NCBI GenBank assembly: GCA_937928755.1
Contig: CALEZI010000023.1
Location: 1-18,167 of the forward strand
Source: an uncultured Rhodanobacteraceae bacterium
Lineage (GTDB): Bacteria > Pseudomonadota > Gammaproteobacteria > Xanthomonadales > SZUA-5
DNA length: 18,167 bases
Reading direction: 5' to 3'
Shown here: positions 1 through 6,397 of the stretch, one piece after another
How positions within the stretch are numbered: the first letter of the stretch is position 1
Layout: every line of letters begins with the position of its first letter
Notes under the pieces: generated by a model
What the model was told of the DNA's origin: nothing
Database searches by the model: none
Seen by the model: only the letters and a program-made list of their open reading frames with translations
Position numbers and translations under genes: made by a program

Positions 1-5
1 AGCTG

Positions 6-85
6 ACCGGCTAAAGCCGGTGGATTAAACCTTGTGATGGACATTTACTCCGCGATCGCTGTCGCGGGATAAACCCGCTCCCACA
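6..85. repeat. REP-like hairpins at the left edge
   Basis: Two short hairpins lie upstream of the HAD hydrolase gene. Positions 6-21 form a perfect stem (ACCGGC, loop TAAA, GCCGGT). Positions 62-85 form a second stem (GCGGG at 64-68 with CCCGC at 74-78). Read on the minus strand, the second has the head GGGAGCGGG and the tail CCCGCGA, the same framework as the REP-like units near 838, 3697 and 5853. Because the window begins here, the full extent of the repeat unit is unknown. It may belong to the 3' end of an upstream gene. The family assignment rests on pattern only. Confidence 0.6.
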
Positions 86-118
86 GTTCCCTTGAAGTTG
101 CCTTGGATGGAGATGCCG

Positions 119-832
119 ATGATCGAGTTGGTGGGTTTCGATGCCGACGACACGCTCTGGCACAGCGAGCCGTACTTCCAGGACGCGCATGCGCAGTTCG
201 AGCGCATCCTCGGCCGTTACCTCGATCTCGCCGACACCCGTGTGCACGAACGCCTGCTGGCGACCGAGCGCCGCAACATCAAGTTGTTCGGTTATGGCGC
301 CAAGGGCATGACGTTGTCGTTGATCGAAACCGCGATCGAACTGACCGACGCGGCCATCAGCGGTCGCGATGTCCAGGCGCTGGTGGAACTCGGCAAGGCG
401 ATCCTGGTGCACCCGGTGGAGTTGCTTCCGGGAGTTCGAGAGGCCGTCTGCGCCGTCGCCGAGCGCCATCGCGTGGTGATGATCACCAAGGGCGATTTGT
501 TCCACCAGGAAGCCAAGGTGCGCGATTCGGGCCTCGCCGACCTGTTCCACCGCATCGAAGTGGTCTCGGAAAAGGACACCGCGACCTACCGCCGCCTGTT
601 CGAAGAGTTCGCGCAGGCACCGGCGCATTTCGCGATGGTCGGCAACTCTCTGCGCTCGGATATCGAGCCGGTGCTGGCGCTCGGTGGCTTCGGCGTGCAT
701 GTGCCGTACGCCGTGACCTGGGCGCTGGAAGCCGAACATGCGGCCGACCTCGATTCGCCGCGCTTGCGCGTGGTGGAGAACATGGCGGCGGTACCGGCGG
801 CGCTTGCGGAACTGGATCGGGTTGGATGTTGA
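119..832 (+). CDS. HAD superfamily hydrolase (phosphatase-like)
   Basis: A 237-residue cytoplasmic protein with all four HAD motifs. Motif I is FDADDTLW, with Asp8 as the expected nucleophile and Asp10 as the general acid/base. Motif II is MITKGD. A motif III lysine lies in SEKDTATY. Motif IV is GNSLRSDIEP. The order and length fit HAD subfamily I phosphatases of the YjjG/nucleotidase-like kind with a helical cap after motif I. The substrate cannot be read from sequence. I chose ATG 119 because GGAG at 109-112 lies six bases upstream and motif I then starts at residue 7, as is usual. TTG 92, ATG 107 and ATG 113 are in-frame alternatives. The gene stands alone between the repeat DNA at the left edge and the convergent monooxygenase. 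Confidence 0.9.
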   Translation: MIELVGFDADDTLWHSEPYFQDAHAQFERILGRYLDLADTRVHERLLATERRNIKLFGYGAKGMTLSLIETAIELTDAAISGRDVQALVELGKAILVHPVELLPGVREAVCAVAERHRVVMITKGDLFHQEAKVRDSGLADLFHRIEVVSEKDTATYRRLFEEFAQAPAHFAMVGNSLRSDIEPVLALGGFGVHVPYAVTWALEAEHAADLDSPRLRVVENMAAVPAALAELDRVGC

Positions 833-837
833 CGGGA

Positions 838-893
838 GGAGCGGGCTCGTCCCGATCTCGCATCAAGGCTCGGGTCACGCGGTCGCTCCCGCC
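838..893. repeat. Degenerate REP-like pair between convergent genes
   Basis: The 81-base gap between the stop codons of the HAD hydrolase (+) and the monooxygenase (-) holds two inverted hairpin-like units. Positions 838-856 read GGAGCGGGCTCGTCCCGAT. Positions 870-893, on the minus strand, carry GGGAGCG followed by a GC-rich segment ending CCCGA. Both resemble the GGAGCG-stem-CGCGA units elsewhere in the window, with decayed tails. REP pairs are common between convergent genes and may act as bidirectional transcription stops or mRNA stabilisers. That role is inferred here. Confidence 0.45.
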
Positions 894-913
894 GCTTCGT
901 GGCCCTACCTGAC

Positions 914-2164
914 CTACATCCTGGCCAGCGCCTCGACGAATCCCTGCGGCAACTGCCATTGCCCCAGCCACCCGCTGCGGGTGCCGGTCAGTATCCGCAG
1001 CATCTGCTGGCGCCCGCCGGGCAAGCGCCCGAGAGGCAGCAGCAGCAGATCGCGCGCCCGCGCCGCCCAGTCCAGGTCGGACTGGAACATCGGTGTCAGC
1101 CAGCGGCTCCAGAACTGGTAGGCGCGAACATGCTGACGGCGCGCCGCGGCGAAACCGGCGAGCACGCCATCCAGCGAGGCATGTTGCCCCGTCGAATCAG
1201 GCGACGAATCGCGCAATGCAGCGCGCAGGCCAAGCGCATCGAGCAGCCCCATGTTGACCCCCTGCCCCAGTTGCGGGCTCATCGCGTGCGCGGCATCGCC
1301 CAACACCAGCAATCGGCCGCGATGCCAGCGCGGCCCGAGCACACTGTCGCGGTAGCTGGCGCGCGCCAACTGTGCGTGACTGAGCAGATCGTCGACGTGC
1401 TTGCCGAGTGCGGGCCACAGTGCGAGCAACTGGCGCCGCCAGGCGTCCAGGTCCTGGTCCGGCCAATGCGCGAACTCGTCGGTACGCAGACTCCAGAAGA
1501 AGCTCATGCGCGGCGTCGGATCGCCGGGCCGACTGCCGACCGGCAGCAACCCGATCATTTGCCGCGCCAGTCGGTAGCGTTGTCGCAACTGATCTGGCCA
1601 AGGCCAGTCGCGCAGCGGCAGCAAGCACCACAACGCGCCCCACGGATAGGGCCGATCGAGGCGCACCTCGGTCAGCAGGCCGCGCAGGCGCGACGCCGCG
1701 CCATCGGCGGCGACGATCAGATCGAACGGACCGTGGTTGCGCCCGTGCTCGTCGAGCAGGTGACCGCGGTCTACATCCACGCTGACGATGCGCCGTCCGG
1801 CATTGATCTCGACGGCCGCCGGCAATGCCGCATGCATCAGCTCGAAAAGCGCGCCGCGCTGCAGGCCCAACCCGAACAAGCGCGAATCGAGGTCGGCGTA
1901 GGCCATGTCCATCACTGCTCGCCCGCTGGCATTCTCGCCGTAGAGCCGGTTGACGCGCACGCCGTGGGCGAGCGCGCCGTCGAGCAGCCCAAGTTCCCAC
2001 AGCGCCGCCATGCCGGTGGGCTGCAACAGGAAACCGGCACCGGTCGGACCCGGTTGCGCCGCCTGTTCGAACACGGCAATTCGATGACCATCGCGCGCCA
2101 GCGCGATCGCCAGCGCCTGGCCGGCGCTGCCGTAACCGACGATGGCGATATCGAGCGCGCGCAT
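914..2164 (-). CDS. FAD-dependent monooxygenase (class A, UbiH/PHBH-like)
   Basis: A 416-residue flavoprotein. Its Rossmann motif GYGSAG at residues 10-15 binds FAD. The DG motif (ADGAASRLRG, around 153-162) and the GD motif (VLGDAAHAMSP, around 287-297, followed by LGQGVNMGL) identify the class A flavoprotein monooxygenase fold, which uses NAD(P)H and O2 to hydroxylate an organic, often aromatic, substrate. The length is normal for the family and there is no signal peptide. The substrate is unknown: no aromatic-degradation, ubiquinone or antibiotic cluster surrounds it. ATG 2164 lies only 3 bases after the stop of the PIN-domain gene, so it is probably transcribed with the toxin-antitoxin pair. 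It could also be annotated simply as an NAD(P)/FAD-dependent oxidoreductase. Confidence 0.9.
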   Translation of the reverse strand: MRALDIAIVGYGSAGQALAIALARDGHRIAVFEQAAQPGPTGAGFLLQPTGMAALWELGLLDGALAHGVRVNRLYGENASGRAVMDMAYADLDSRLFGLGLQRGALFELMHAALPAAVEINAGRRIVSVDVDRGHLLDEHGRNHGPFDLIVAADGAASRLRGLLTEVRLDRPYPWGALWCLLPLRDWPWPDQLRQRYRLARQMIGLLPVGSRPGDPTPRMSFFWSLRTDEFAHWPDQDLDAWRRQLLALWPALGKHVDDLLSHAQLARASYRDSVLGPRWHRGRLLVLGDAAHAMSPQLGQGVNMGLLDALGLRAALRDSSPDSTGQHASLDGVLAGFAAARRQHVRAYQFWSRWLTPMFQSDLDWAARARDLLLLPLGRLPGGRQQMLRILTGTRSGWLGQWQLPQGFVEALARM

Positions 2165-2167
2165 GGA

Positions 2168-2545
2168 TCAGAGCACGCGCGCGTAGTTCTGCCGCAGATT
2201 CTGGTCCAACGTGATCAACGGCGCGCGGAGCAGTTCGGCATGCGCCACGATCAGGCGATCGAAGGGATCACGGGTGTAAGCCAACGGCAGCGCCTGGGCA
2301 ACGATATCGACGAAACGCTCGGCGGCGCAGGTGATCGCCAGTTCATCGCCGAGATAGCGCGCGATCGCCGCGGCGCCGTGCTTCAGTCGGCCGATCTCGT
2401 GCAGCAGCTCCAGTTCCAGAAGCACGGCGGGCGAAAAGCTCAGCGCGCCGCGATCGATTGCCGCAAGGGCCTGACGCCCGAGGCCCGCGGTCTTGCCCTG
2501 ATAGAGGGCGACGGCGATATGCGTATCCAGCATGACCGTCGCCAT
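2168..2545 (-). CDS. PIN-domain toxin, VapC-like ribonuclease
   Basis: A 125-residue PIN-domain protein, the usual VapC size. The four acidic positions expected of a PIN nuclease are visible: Asp7 (MLDTH), Glu44 (LLELELL), Asp93/Asp96 (RDPFDRLIVAHA) and Asp114 (LITLDQNL). DPFDRLI is characteristic of the type II VapC subgroup paired with Phd/YefM-like antitoxins. PIN toxins of this kind typically cleave tRNA or rRNA and are neutralised by direct antitoxin binding. I chose ATG 2545 because it lies 2 bases after the antitoxin stop (TGATCATG) and gives the canonical PIN N-terminus; the frame is open further upstream, overlapping the antitoxin. No key residue is missing, so the toxin looks intact. 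The RNA target is unknown. Confidence 0.9.
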   Translation of the reverse strand: MATVMLDTHIAVALYQGKTAGLGRQALAAIDRGALSFSPAVLLELELLHEIGRLKHGAAAIARYLGDELAITCAAERFVDIVAQALPLAYTRDPFDRLIVAHAELLRAPLITLDQNLRQNYARVL

Positions 2546-2547
2546 GA

Positions 2548-2844
2548 TCAGCGCCTGCCCGGCTTGCGTGTCTCCTGGGTCGCGTAAGCTGGCGCCGCGT
2601 CTGCCACTTTCGCCGTCGGCAGTTCGCTCCACAATGCTGGGGATTCGTCGGGACGCAGCGGCGCACCGTGCACCAGGGACTGCGGCTTGAGCAACTGCAA
2701 ACGGCCGCTGGCCGCGGGCGTGTCGTCGCGCACCAGCTTCAGGCGCACGCCGCGGCGCTCGATCACCAGCGGCACGCCGGTGTCGACGACCTGGTCGGCG
2801 AGCTTGAACAACTGCTGGCGCAACTCAGTGAGCGAAACGGACAT
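2548..2844 (-). CDS. Antitoxin, Phd/YefM-like (VapB partner)
   Basis: A 98-residue protein immediately upstream of the PIN toxin. The N-terminus (SVSLTELRQQLFKLADQV, then PLVIERRGVRLKLV) matches the Phd/YefM fold: a short helix, a strand and an I-x-R-R-G turn that form the DNA-binding dimer. The C-terminal half is rich in Pro and Ala and probably disordered until it wraps the toxin. I chose ATG 2844 because family members begin just before the T/S-x-x-E-L-R segment. A start at 2880 would add 12 residues running across the probable operator. The antitoxin and toxin very likely form an operon repressed by their own complex. Confidence 0.85.
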   Translation of the reverse strand: MSVSLTELRQQLFKLADQVVDTGVPLVIERRGVRLKLVRDDTPAASGRLQLLKPQSLVHGAPLRPDESPALWSELPTAKVADAAPAYATQETRKPGRR

Positions 2845-2864
2845 CTCGAGTACCCCATACGACC

Positions 2865-2879
2865 TGTACGTACGGTACA
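2865..2879. promoter_or_regulatory. Probable operator of the toxin-antitoxin operon
   Basis: A 15-base inverted repeat (TGTAC-5 bases-GTACA) with an internal GTACGTAC palindrome lies 20 bases upstream of the antitoxin start, in the 52-base gap between the response-regulator stop and the antitoxin start. Phd/YefM-type antitoxins bind short palindromes in their own promoters, so this is a natural candidate for autoregulation. I cannot see clear -10 and -35 boxes. Confidence 0.45.
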
Positions 2880-2896
2880 TTCATGAGAGCAGTGGG

Positions 2897-3676
2897 TCAA
2901 GCGAGCTTGGCCAGTTGCTCGCGATAGCCGCGCGAGAGCTTGAGCTCCTGCCCGCCATCGAGATCGACGAAGTATTCGCCGTTGATGTGCGGACGCAAAC
3001 GCAGTACATAACGCGCGTTGACGATGGTCGAGCGATGGATGCGCACGAAACGCTGCTCCGGCAGGCGTTCGGCCAGTTCGCGCAAGGACGCGCGCGCCAC
3101 ATGGTTGGCATCGACAGTGTGCACCACGACGTAATCTCCGGCGGCATCGATCCATCGAATATCGGCGAGCGGCACGCGGATCAGCGTACTGCCGTCCTTC
3201 AACGTCAAGCGGTCGTCCGCGCGCTCGCCTAGCGACTGCGGCCGTTCGCCGCCGACCAGCGCCAGCAGACGCGCGTGCTGCTGCTCCAGTTCGCTGTGTT
3301 CCCGGAGTTTGCGCGCGCGAGCCACGGCATTGAGCAAGCGCTCGTCCTCGACCGGCTTCAGCAGGTAATCGACGGCGTGCACGCGGAATGCATCCAGCGC
3401 GTACTGATCGTAAGCGGTGGTGAAAATCACCAGCGGCCAGCGCGACATCGGCAGCATGCGCAGTACACCAAATCCGTCGACGCCGGGCATCTGGATATCG
3501 AGGAACATCAAGTCGACATCGTGCTGGCCGATCAGCGCGAGCGCCTCGCGCCCATTGCAGGCTTCGGCAACGATGTCGATGTCGCCGATCTGCCCGAGCC
3601 GGTGGCGCAAGCCGCGGCGGGCGAGGGATTCGTCGTCGACGAGGAGGCAGCGGAGGGGGCGAGCGGACGGGGTCAT
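2897..3676 (-). CDS. LytR/AlgR-family response regulator (LytTR DNA-binding)
   Basis: A 259-residue two-domain regulator. The receiver domain (residues about 8-125) has the acidic pocket Asp14-Asp15, the phospho-acceptor Asp60 in MFLDIQMPG, the switch Thr in FTTAYDQY (86-87) and Lys107 in DYLLKPV. A linker follows, then a LytTR DNA-binding domain (about 155-259) with the typical RFVRIHRSTIVNARYV segment. LytTR regulators bind direct repeats rather than helix-turn-helix palindromes. The cognate LytS-type kinase lies immediately upstream on the same strand, 84 bases away across a REP pair. Candidate targets are unknown, because no exported or secreted-effector operon lies directly beside it. 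ATG 3676 gives a normal N-terminus. Confidence 0.93.
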   Translation of the reverse strand: MTPSARPLRCLLVDDESLARRGLRHRLGQIGDIDIVAEACNGREALALIGQHDVDLMFLDIQMPGVDGFGVLRMLPMSRWPLVIFTTAYDQYALDAFRVHAVDYLLKPVEDERLLNAVARARKLREHSELEQQHARLLALVGGERPQSLGERADDRLTLKDGSTLIRVPLADIRWIDAAGDYVVVHTVDANHVARASLRELAERLPEQRFVRIHRSTIVNARYVLRLRPHINGEYFVDLDGGQELKLSRGYREQLAKLA

Positions 3677-3694
3677 GGGTGTTCGGGCTCTGGC

Positions 3695-3762
3695 AGGAGC
3701 GACGTGTACGTCGCGAACGGGAGGGCGTCGTCGTTGACGGTCGCGACGTACACGTCGCTCTT
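3695..3762. repeat. REP-like inverted pair between regulator and kinase
   Basis: Two copies of GAGCGACGTGTACGTCGCGA lie in opposite orientation at 3697-3716 and 3741-3760, identical over 20 bases. Each copy is itself a hairpin (GCGACGT, 2-base loop, ACGTCGC). The two arms can also pair with each other around a 24-base loop. This is the architecture of paired REP units. The right arm runs up to and overlaps the stop codon of the sensor kinase gene (3761-3763). The transcript between kinase and regulator would therefore carry a strong hairpin, which could lower or separate expression of the downstream regulator. Confidence 0.75.
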
Positions 3763-4834
3763 ACGACGCCCCCACTTCAAACGGCAACGTGATCCGCACC
3801 CGCACGCCTCCCTCCGGACGATTCTCGACGCAGAAGCGTTGGCGCTCGCCGTACAACGTGGTCAGGCGTTCACGGGTATTGCGCAGGCCCACACCGCCCG
3901 ATTCGGGTGCGCCGGGGGCAAAACTCGGGGAACCCGGGCCATTGTCGGTGAGCTCCAGATCCAGCCACTCGCCGTTGGCGTGCCCGCGGATGCCAATGCG
4001 GCAACCGTCCTCGCTCTTGGCAACCGCAAACTTGATCGCATTCTCGATCAGTGGCTGCAGGATCAGACTCGGCACCAGTGCGGCTTCCGCAGCTGGATCG
4101 ATCCGGATATCCAGGATCAGGCGCTCGTCGAAGCGCATCTTCTCGATGCTCAAGTACAGGTCCAGCACCTCCATTTCGCGCTTGAGCGGCACCTTCGCTT
4201 GCGGATCCTGGTCCAGCGTGAAGCGCAGAAAGCGACTCAGCGCGCCGAGCATCTTCTCGGCGGTGGCGTTGGCACCCTCCAGCACCAGGGTCGCGATCGC
4301 GTTCAGGGTGTTGAACAGGAAATGCGGATTGAGCTGGTAACGCAGCATCTTCAACTGCGCCAGGTTGGCCTGCGCCTGAGCCGTCAGCGCGCGCTCGCGT
4401 GCCGCCGCCAGTTCGCGGCCATTGCGGATGCCGAACCACAACGCGCTCCAGCTCAGGATGACGTAGGCCGTGAATCCCGAGTAGGCCATGTAGCCGAGGA
4501 AACTGGCCGGCTTGCATTCCTCCGGGCAGTAGTTCTGGATCGACACTGCGTAGATCACGCTCATCGATGCCACGATCGCGACGAACGCAGGCAGCGCATA
4601 CAGGGCCAACTGCGCCGGCGGCAGATGCCAGATGCGCTTGTACAACAGGTGCAGCGGCCAGGTCACCACGGCACCGCCGATGGCGCTGCTGATCGATACC
4701 GACAGGTAGGAAATATGCTTGCCGTGGGCCATGCCGGACAGGAAATGCACGGCCAGGAAGCCGAGCCAGCCGGCAACCTGAAAGGCCCAGAACGGGATTC
4801 GCGGGACGCTTCGCGCGCCGATTCGATCAGTCAT
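3761..4834 (-). CDS. LytS/YehU-type sensor histidine kinase
   Basis: A 357-residue membrane kinase. Four hydrophobic stretches in residues about 14-135 form the membrane part, with a Cys-containing loop (YCPEECKP, around 102-109) between the third and fourth. A short coiled linker follows, rich in Ala, Arg and Gln (about 140-165). Next is the His-kinase motif LRYQLNPHFLFNTLNAI with phospho-accepting His171. The ATPase domain shows the N box (LIENAIKFA, Asn265), DNGPG (297-301) and GGVGLRNTRERL. This belongs to the His_kinase (PF06580) group that pairs with LytTR regulators, and the partner is the next gene downstream. The signal is unknown. No clear ribosome-binding site is visible before ATG 4834. 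Confidence 0.92.
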   Translation of the reverse strand: MTDRIGARSVPRIPFWAFQVAGWLGFLAVHFLSGMAHGKHISYLSVSISSAIGGAVVTWPLHLLYKRIWHLPPAQLALYALPAFVAIVASMSVIYAVSIQNYCPEECKPASFLGYMAYSGFTAYVILSWSALWFGIRNGRELAAARERALTAQAQANLAQLKMLRYQLNPHFLFNTLNAIATLVLEGANATAEKMLGALSRFLRFTLDQDPQAKVPLKREMEVLDLYLSIEKMRFDERLILDIRIDPAAEAALVPSLILQPLIENAIKFAVAKSEDGCRIGIRGHANGEWLDLELTDNGPGSPSFAPGAPESGGVGLRNTRERLTTLYGERQRFCVENRPEGGVRVRITLPFEVGAS

Positions 4835-4959
4835 GACGGCAGACTATCGCTTCCGCGCGTCGAAGCGACACCGGTCGGCGTACACGGCGAGCATTCCGGC
4901 GCATCGCATGCCCGCTCAGGCCGCGGCGAGCGCAAGCCCCCGGCGCATGCACCGGCGGG

Positions 4960-5697
4960 CTACGGATCGAGGAAGCCGTCGCCGCGCCAGGTCAGAACCA
5001 GCGTGTCGCGGTGCCCACTGACGCCATCGGGCTGCAGCGGTGTGGTTTCGTGGATCACGCGATGGTCGTCGAGCAGGACCGCCGTGCCCGGCTCAGTCAT
5101 CGTGAAGCGAATGCCGGCGGGCCCGTGCGCCTCGAACACGCGGCTCTCGCCGCCGCGCACGTCGATGCGCTCGATCAGAACCACGGCGACGAAATCGACG
5201 CCATCGCGATGCGCGCCCTCCGGCGTCGGGCGACCGATGCCGGCGGCAGTGTCGATGCGGAACTGGTGCATTTCGAGGTAGCGGAGCGGGCGGGCTGCAG
5301 CTTCTGCTGCGAGCCTTCCCAGCGCAAGCAACACTGCCTGCAGGCATGGCTCTTCAAGCGTCGCGTCGCGCACCGGCGCGAACCAGCGCTCGAAGCCGCC
5401 GTGCAACGCGTTGTAATCGAGCGGTTGCCAGTGCGCGCGCTGCACGCGCTCGGCGATCGCGTTGCCGTCCTCGCTGAGGACAAGCGACGCATGCCGGCGG
5501 AAGCGGTAACTGCCGCCGTCGCGCAGATGCGGATCGGCGGGCAGGTCGTCCCAATGGCGAGCCAGCGACGGCCATGCCGCCGGCTCGATGCCGGCAAGCG
5601 CGCCGGTGCACGCCGGGCTGAGGCGCACGAATCCCTGCCGGCGCAAGGTATCGAGCGGCGTCGCATCGCCGAGGTTCCAATCGAGGGGTTGGCGCAC
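4960..5697 (-). CDS. 2-oxoglutarate/Fe(II) dioxygenase family protein (PF10014-like)
   Basis: About 245 residues, cytoplasmic. The metal-binding triad of a 2OG-Fe(II) dioxygenase is visible: H-x-D in EGAHRDGVDF (His163, Asp165 from the chosen start) and a distal His in DDHRVIHETTPL (His216). An Arg near 230 (SGHRDTLVLT) could bind 2-oxoglutarate. The RGGESRVFE segment between them also fits the family that includes bacterial free-amino-acid hydroxylases such as isoleucine 4-dioxygenase. The substrate is inferred only at that level. The frame is open up to GTG 5799, but the extra 34 residues look non-coding and have no ribosome-binding site. GTG 5697 has AAGG ten bases upstream and is my preferred start. 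The gene is divergent from the MAPEG gene. Confidence 0.8.
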   Translation of the reverse strand: MRQPLDWNLGDATPLDTLRRQGFVRLSPACTGALAGIEPAAWPSLARHWDDLPADPHLRDGGSYRFRRHASLVLSEDGNAIAERVQRAHWQPLDYNALHGGFERWFAPVRDATLEEPCLQAVLLALGRLAAEAAARPLRYLEMHQFRIDTAAGIGRPTPEGAHRDGVDFVAVVLIERIDVRGGESRVFEAHGPAGIRFTMTEPGTAVLLDDHRVIHETTPLQPDGVSGHRDTLVLTWRGDGFLDP

Positions 5698-5811
5698 GGG
5701 CTGGGGACCTTGTTCGAAAGGGGGCGAACGCGTGTGTCGCGCCGGTGTGGGCGACGATAGACGTCTGAGCTGCGGTCGTGCGTGGCACCAGCGAGGCACT
5801 ACGCGTCGTCG

Positions 5812-5873
5812 ATCGCAGGCGGAGCCTGCCCCCGCGGCCTGGCGACCGGTCTGGAGCGGGCTCCACCCGCGAG
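5812..5873. repeat. REP-like inverted pair in a divergent intergenic region
   Basis: Two units face each other between the dioxygenase and MAPEG genes. On the minus strand, 5812-5832 reads GGGGCAGGCTCCGCCTGCGA. On the plus strand, 5853-5872 reads GGAGCGGGCTCCACCCGCGA. By eye they share about three quarters of their positions, including the loop CTCC and the tail GCGA. Each forms a hairpin. Repeats of this kind usually sit outside promoters; here the pair lies in a divergent region and so close to possible promoters. Confidence 0.55.
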
Positions 5874-5993
5874 TACTTGCCGGTTGGCTCGCGTCACCAG
5901 GCTGCTGTGCAACGGCCTGGTGCCGGCGACCACGATTGCCACGCCAGCGTCACCCATCCAGACTGCGTGCACCTGGTTCACCGACGCCCTGCC

Positions 5994-6386
5994 ATGTCCG
6001 CCTACCCGTTGACCTTGTCGATCCTGCTGCTGATCACCGCCGTCCAGTTCTGGATGATGTTCCGTGTCGCGCAGTGGCGCGGCCGCAGCGGCATCAAGGC
6101 TCCGGCGATGAGCGGCGATCCATCGCTCGAACGCGCCATTCGCGTGCACATGAATACGCTCGAACAACTGGGCATGTTCCTGCCGGCGCTGTTGGTTTGC
6201 GCAGCGTACTTCGGCGACCCGTTGACTGCCGCCGTCGGCCTGGTCTGGGTGATCGGGCGCATCGCCTACGCCATCGGTTACCAGCAGGCGGCGGCGAAGC
6301 GCGAATGGGGCTTCGGCATCACCGCGCTGGCACTGGCGGCGGCGTGGGTGCTCGGCGCCTACGGTCTGGCGATGACGGCACTGTAG
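5994..6386 (+). CDS. MAPEG family membrane protein
   Basis: A 130-residue integral membrane protein with about four hydrophobic helices. The motif ERAIRVHMNTLEQLGMF (residues about 46-62) is the conserved E-R-x-x-R-x-H-x-N-x-x-E signature of the MAPEG family (microsomal glutathione transferase and FLAP relatives). In bacteria, MAPEG proteins are often of unknown substrate; some have glutathione transferase or peroxidase activity. The start ATG 5994 gives the usual N-terminus leading directly into helix 1, although the frame is open further upstream through the repeat pair. No obvious Shine-Dalgarno sequence is present. It converges with the antiporter gene, leaving only 11 bases between stop codons. 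Confidence 0.88.
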   Translation: MSAYPLTLSILLLITAVQFWMMFRVAQWRGRSGIKAPAMSGDPSLERAIRVHMNTLEQLGMFLPALLVCAAYFGDPLTAAVGLVWVIGRIAYAIGYQQAAAKREWGFGITALALAAAWVLGAYGLAMTAL

Positions 6387-6397
6387 CCGGACCAACG

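Noticed and set aside
899..2587. 562-codon plus-strand frame across the monooxygenase and PIN toxin genes
   Set aside because: It runs opposite two genes with complete motifs, is rich in Gln, Arg and His as antisense frames of GC-rich genes usually are, and has no domain.
3275..5281. 668-codon plus-strand frame opposite the two-component genes
   Set aside because: It is antisense to a regulator and a kinase with intact catalytic motifs, and no domain is recognisable.
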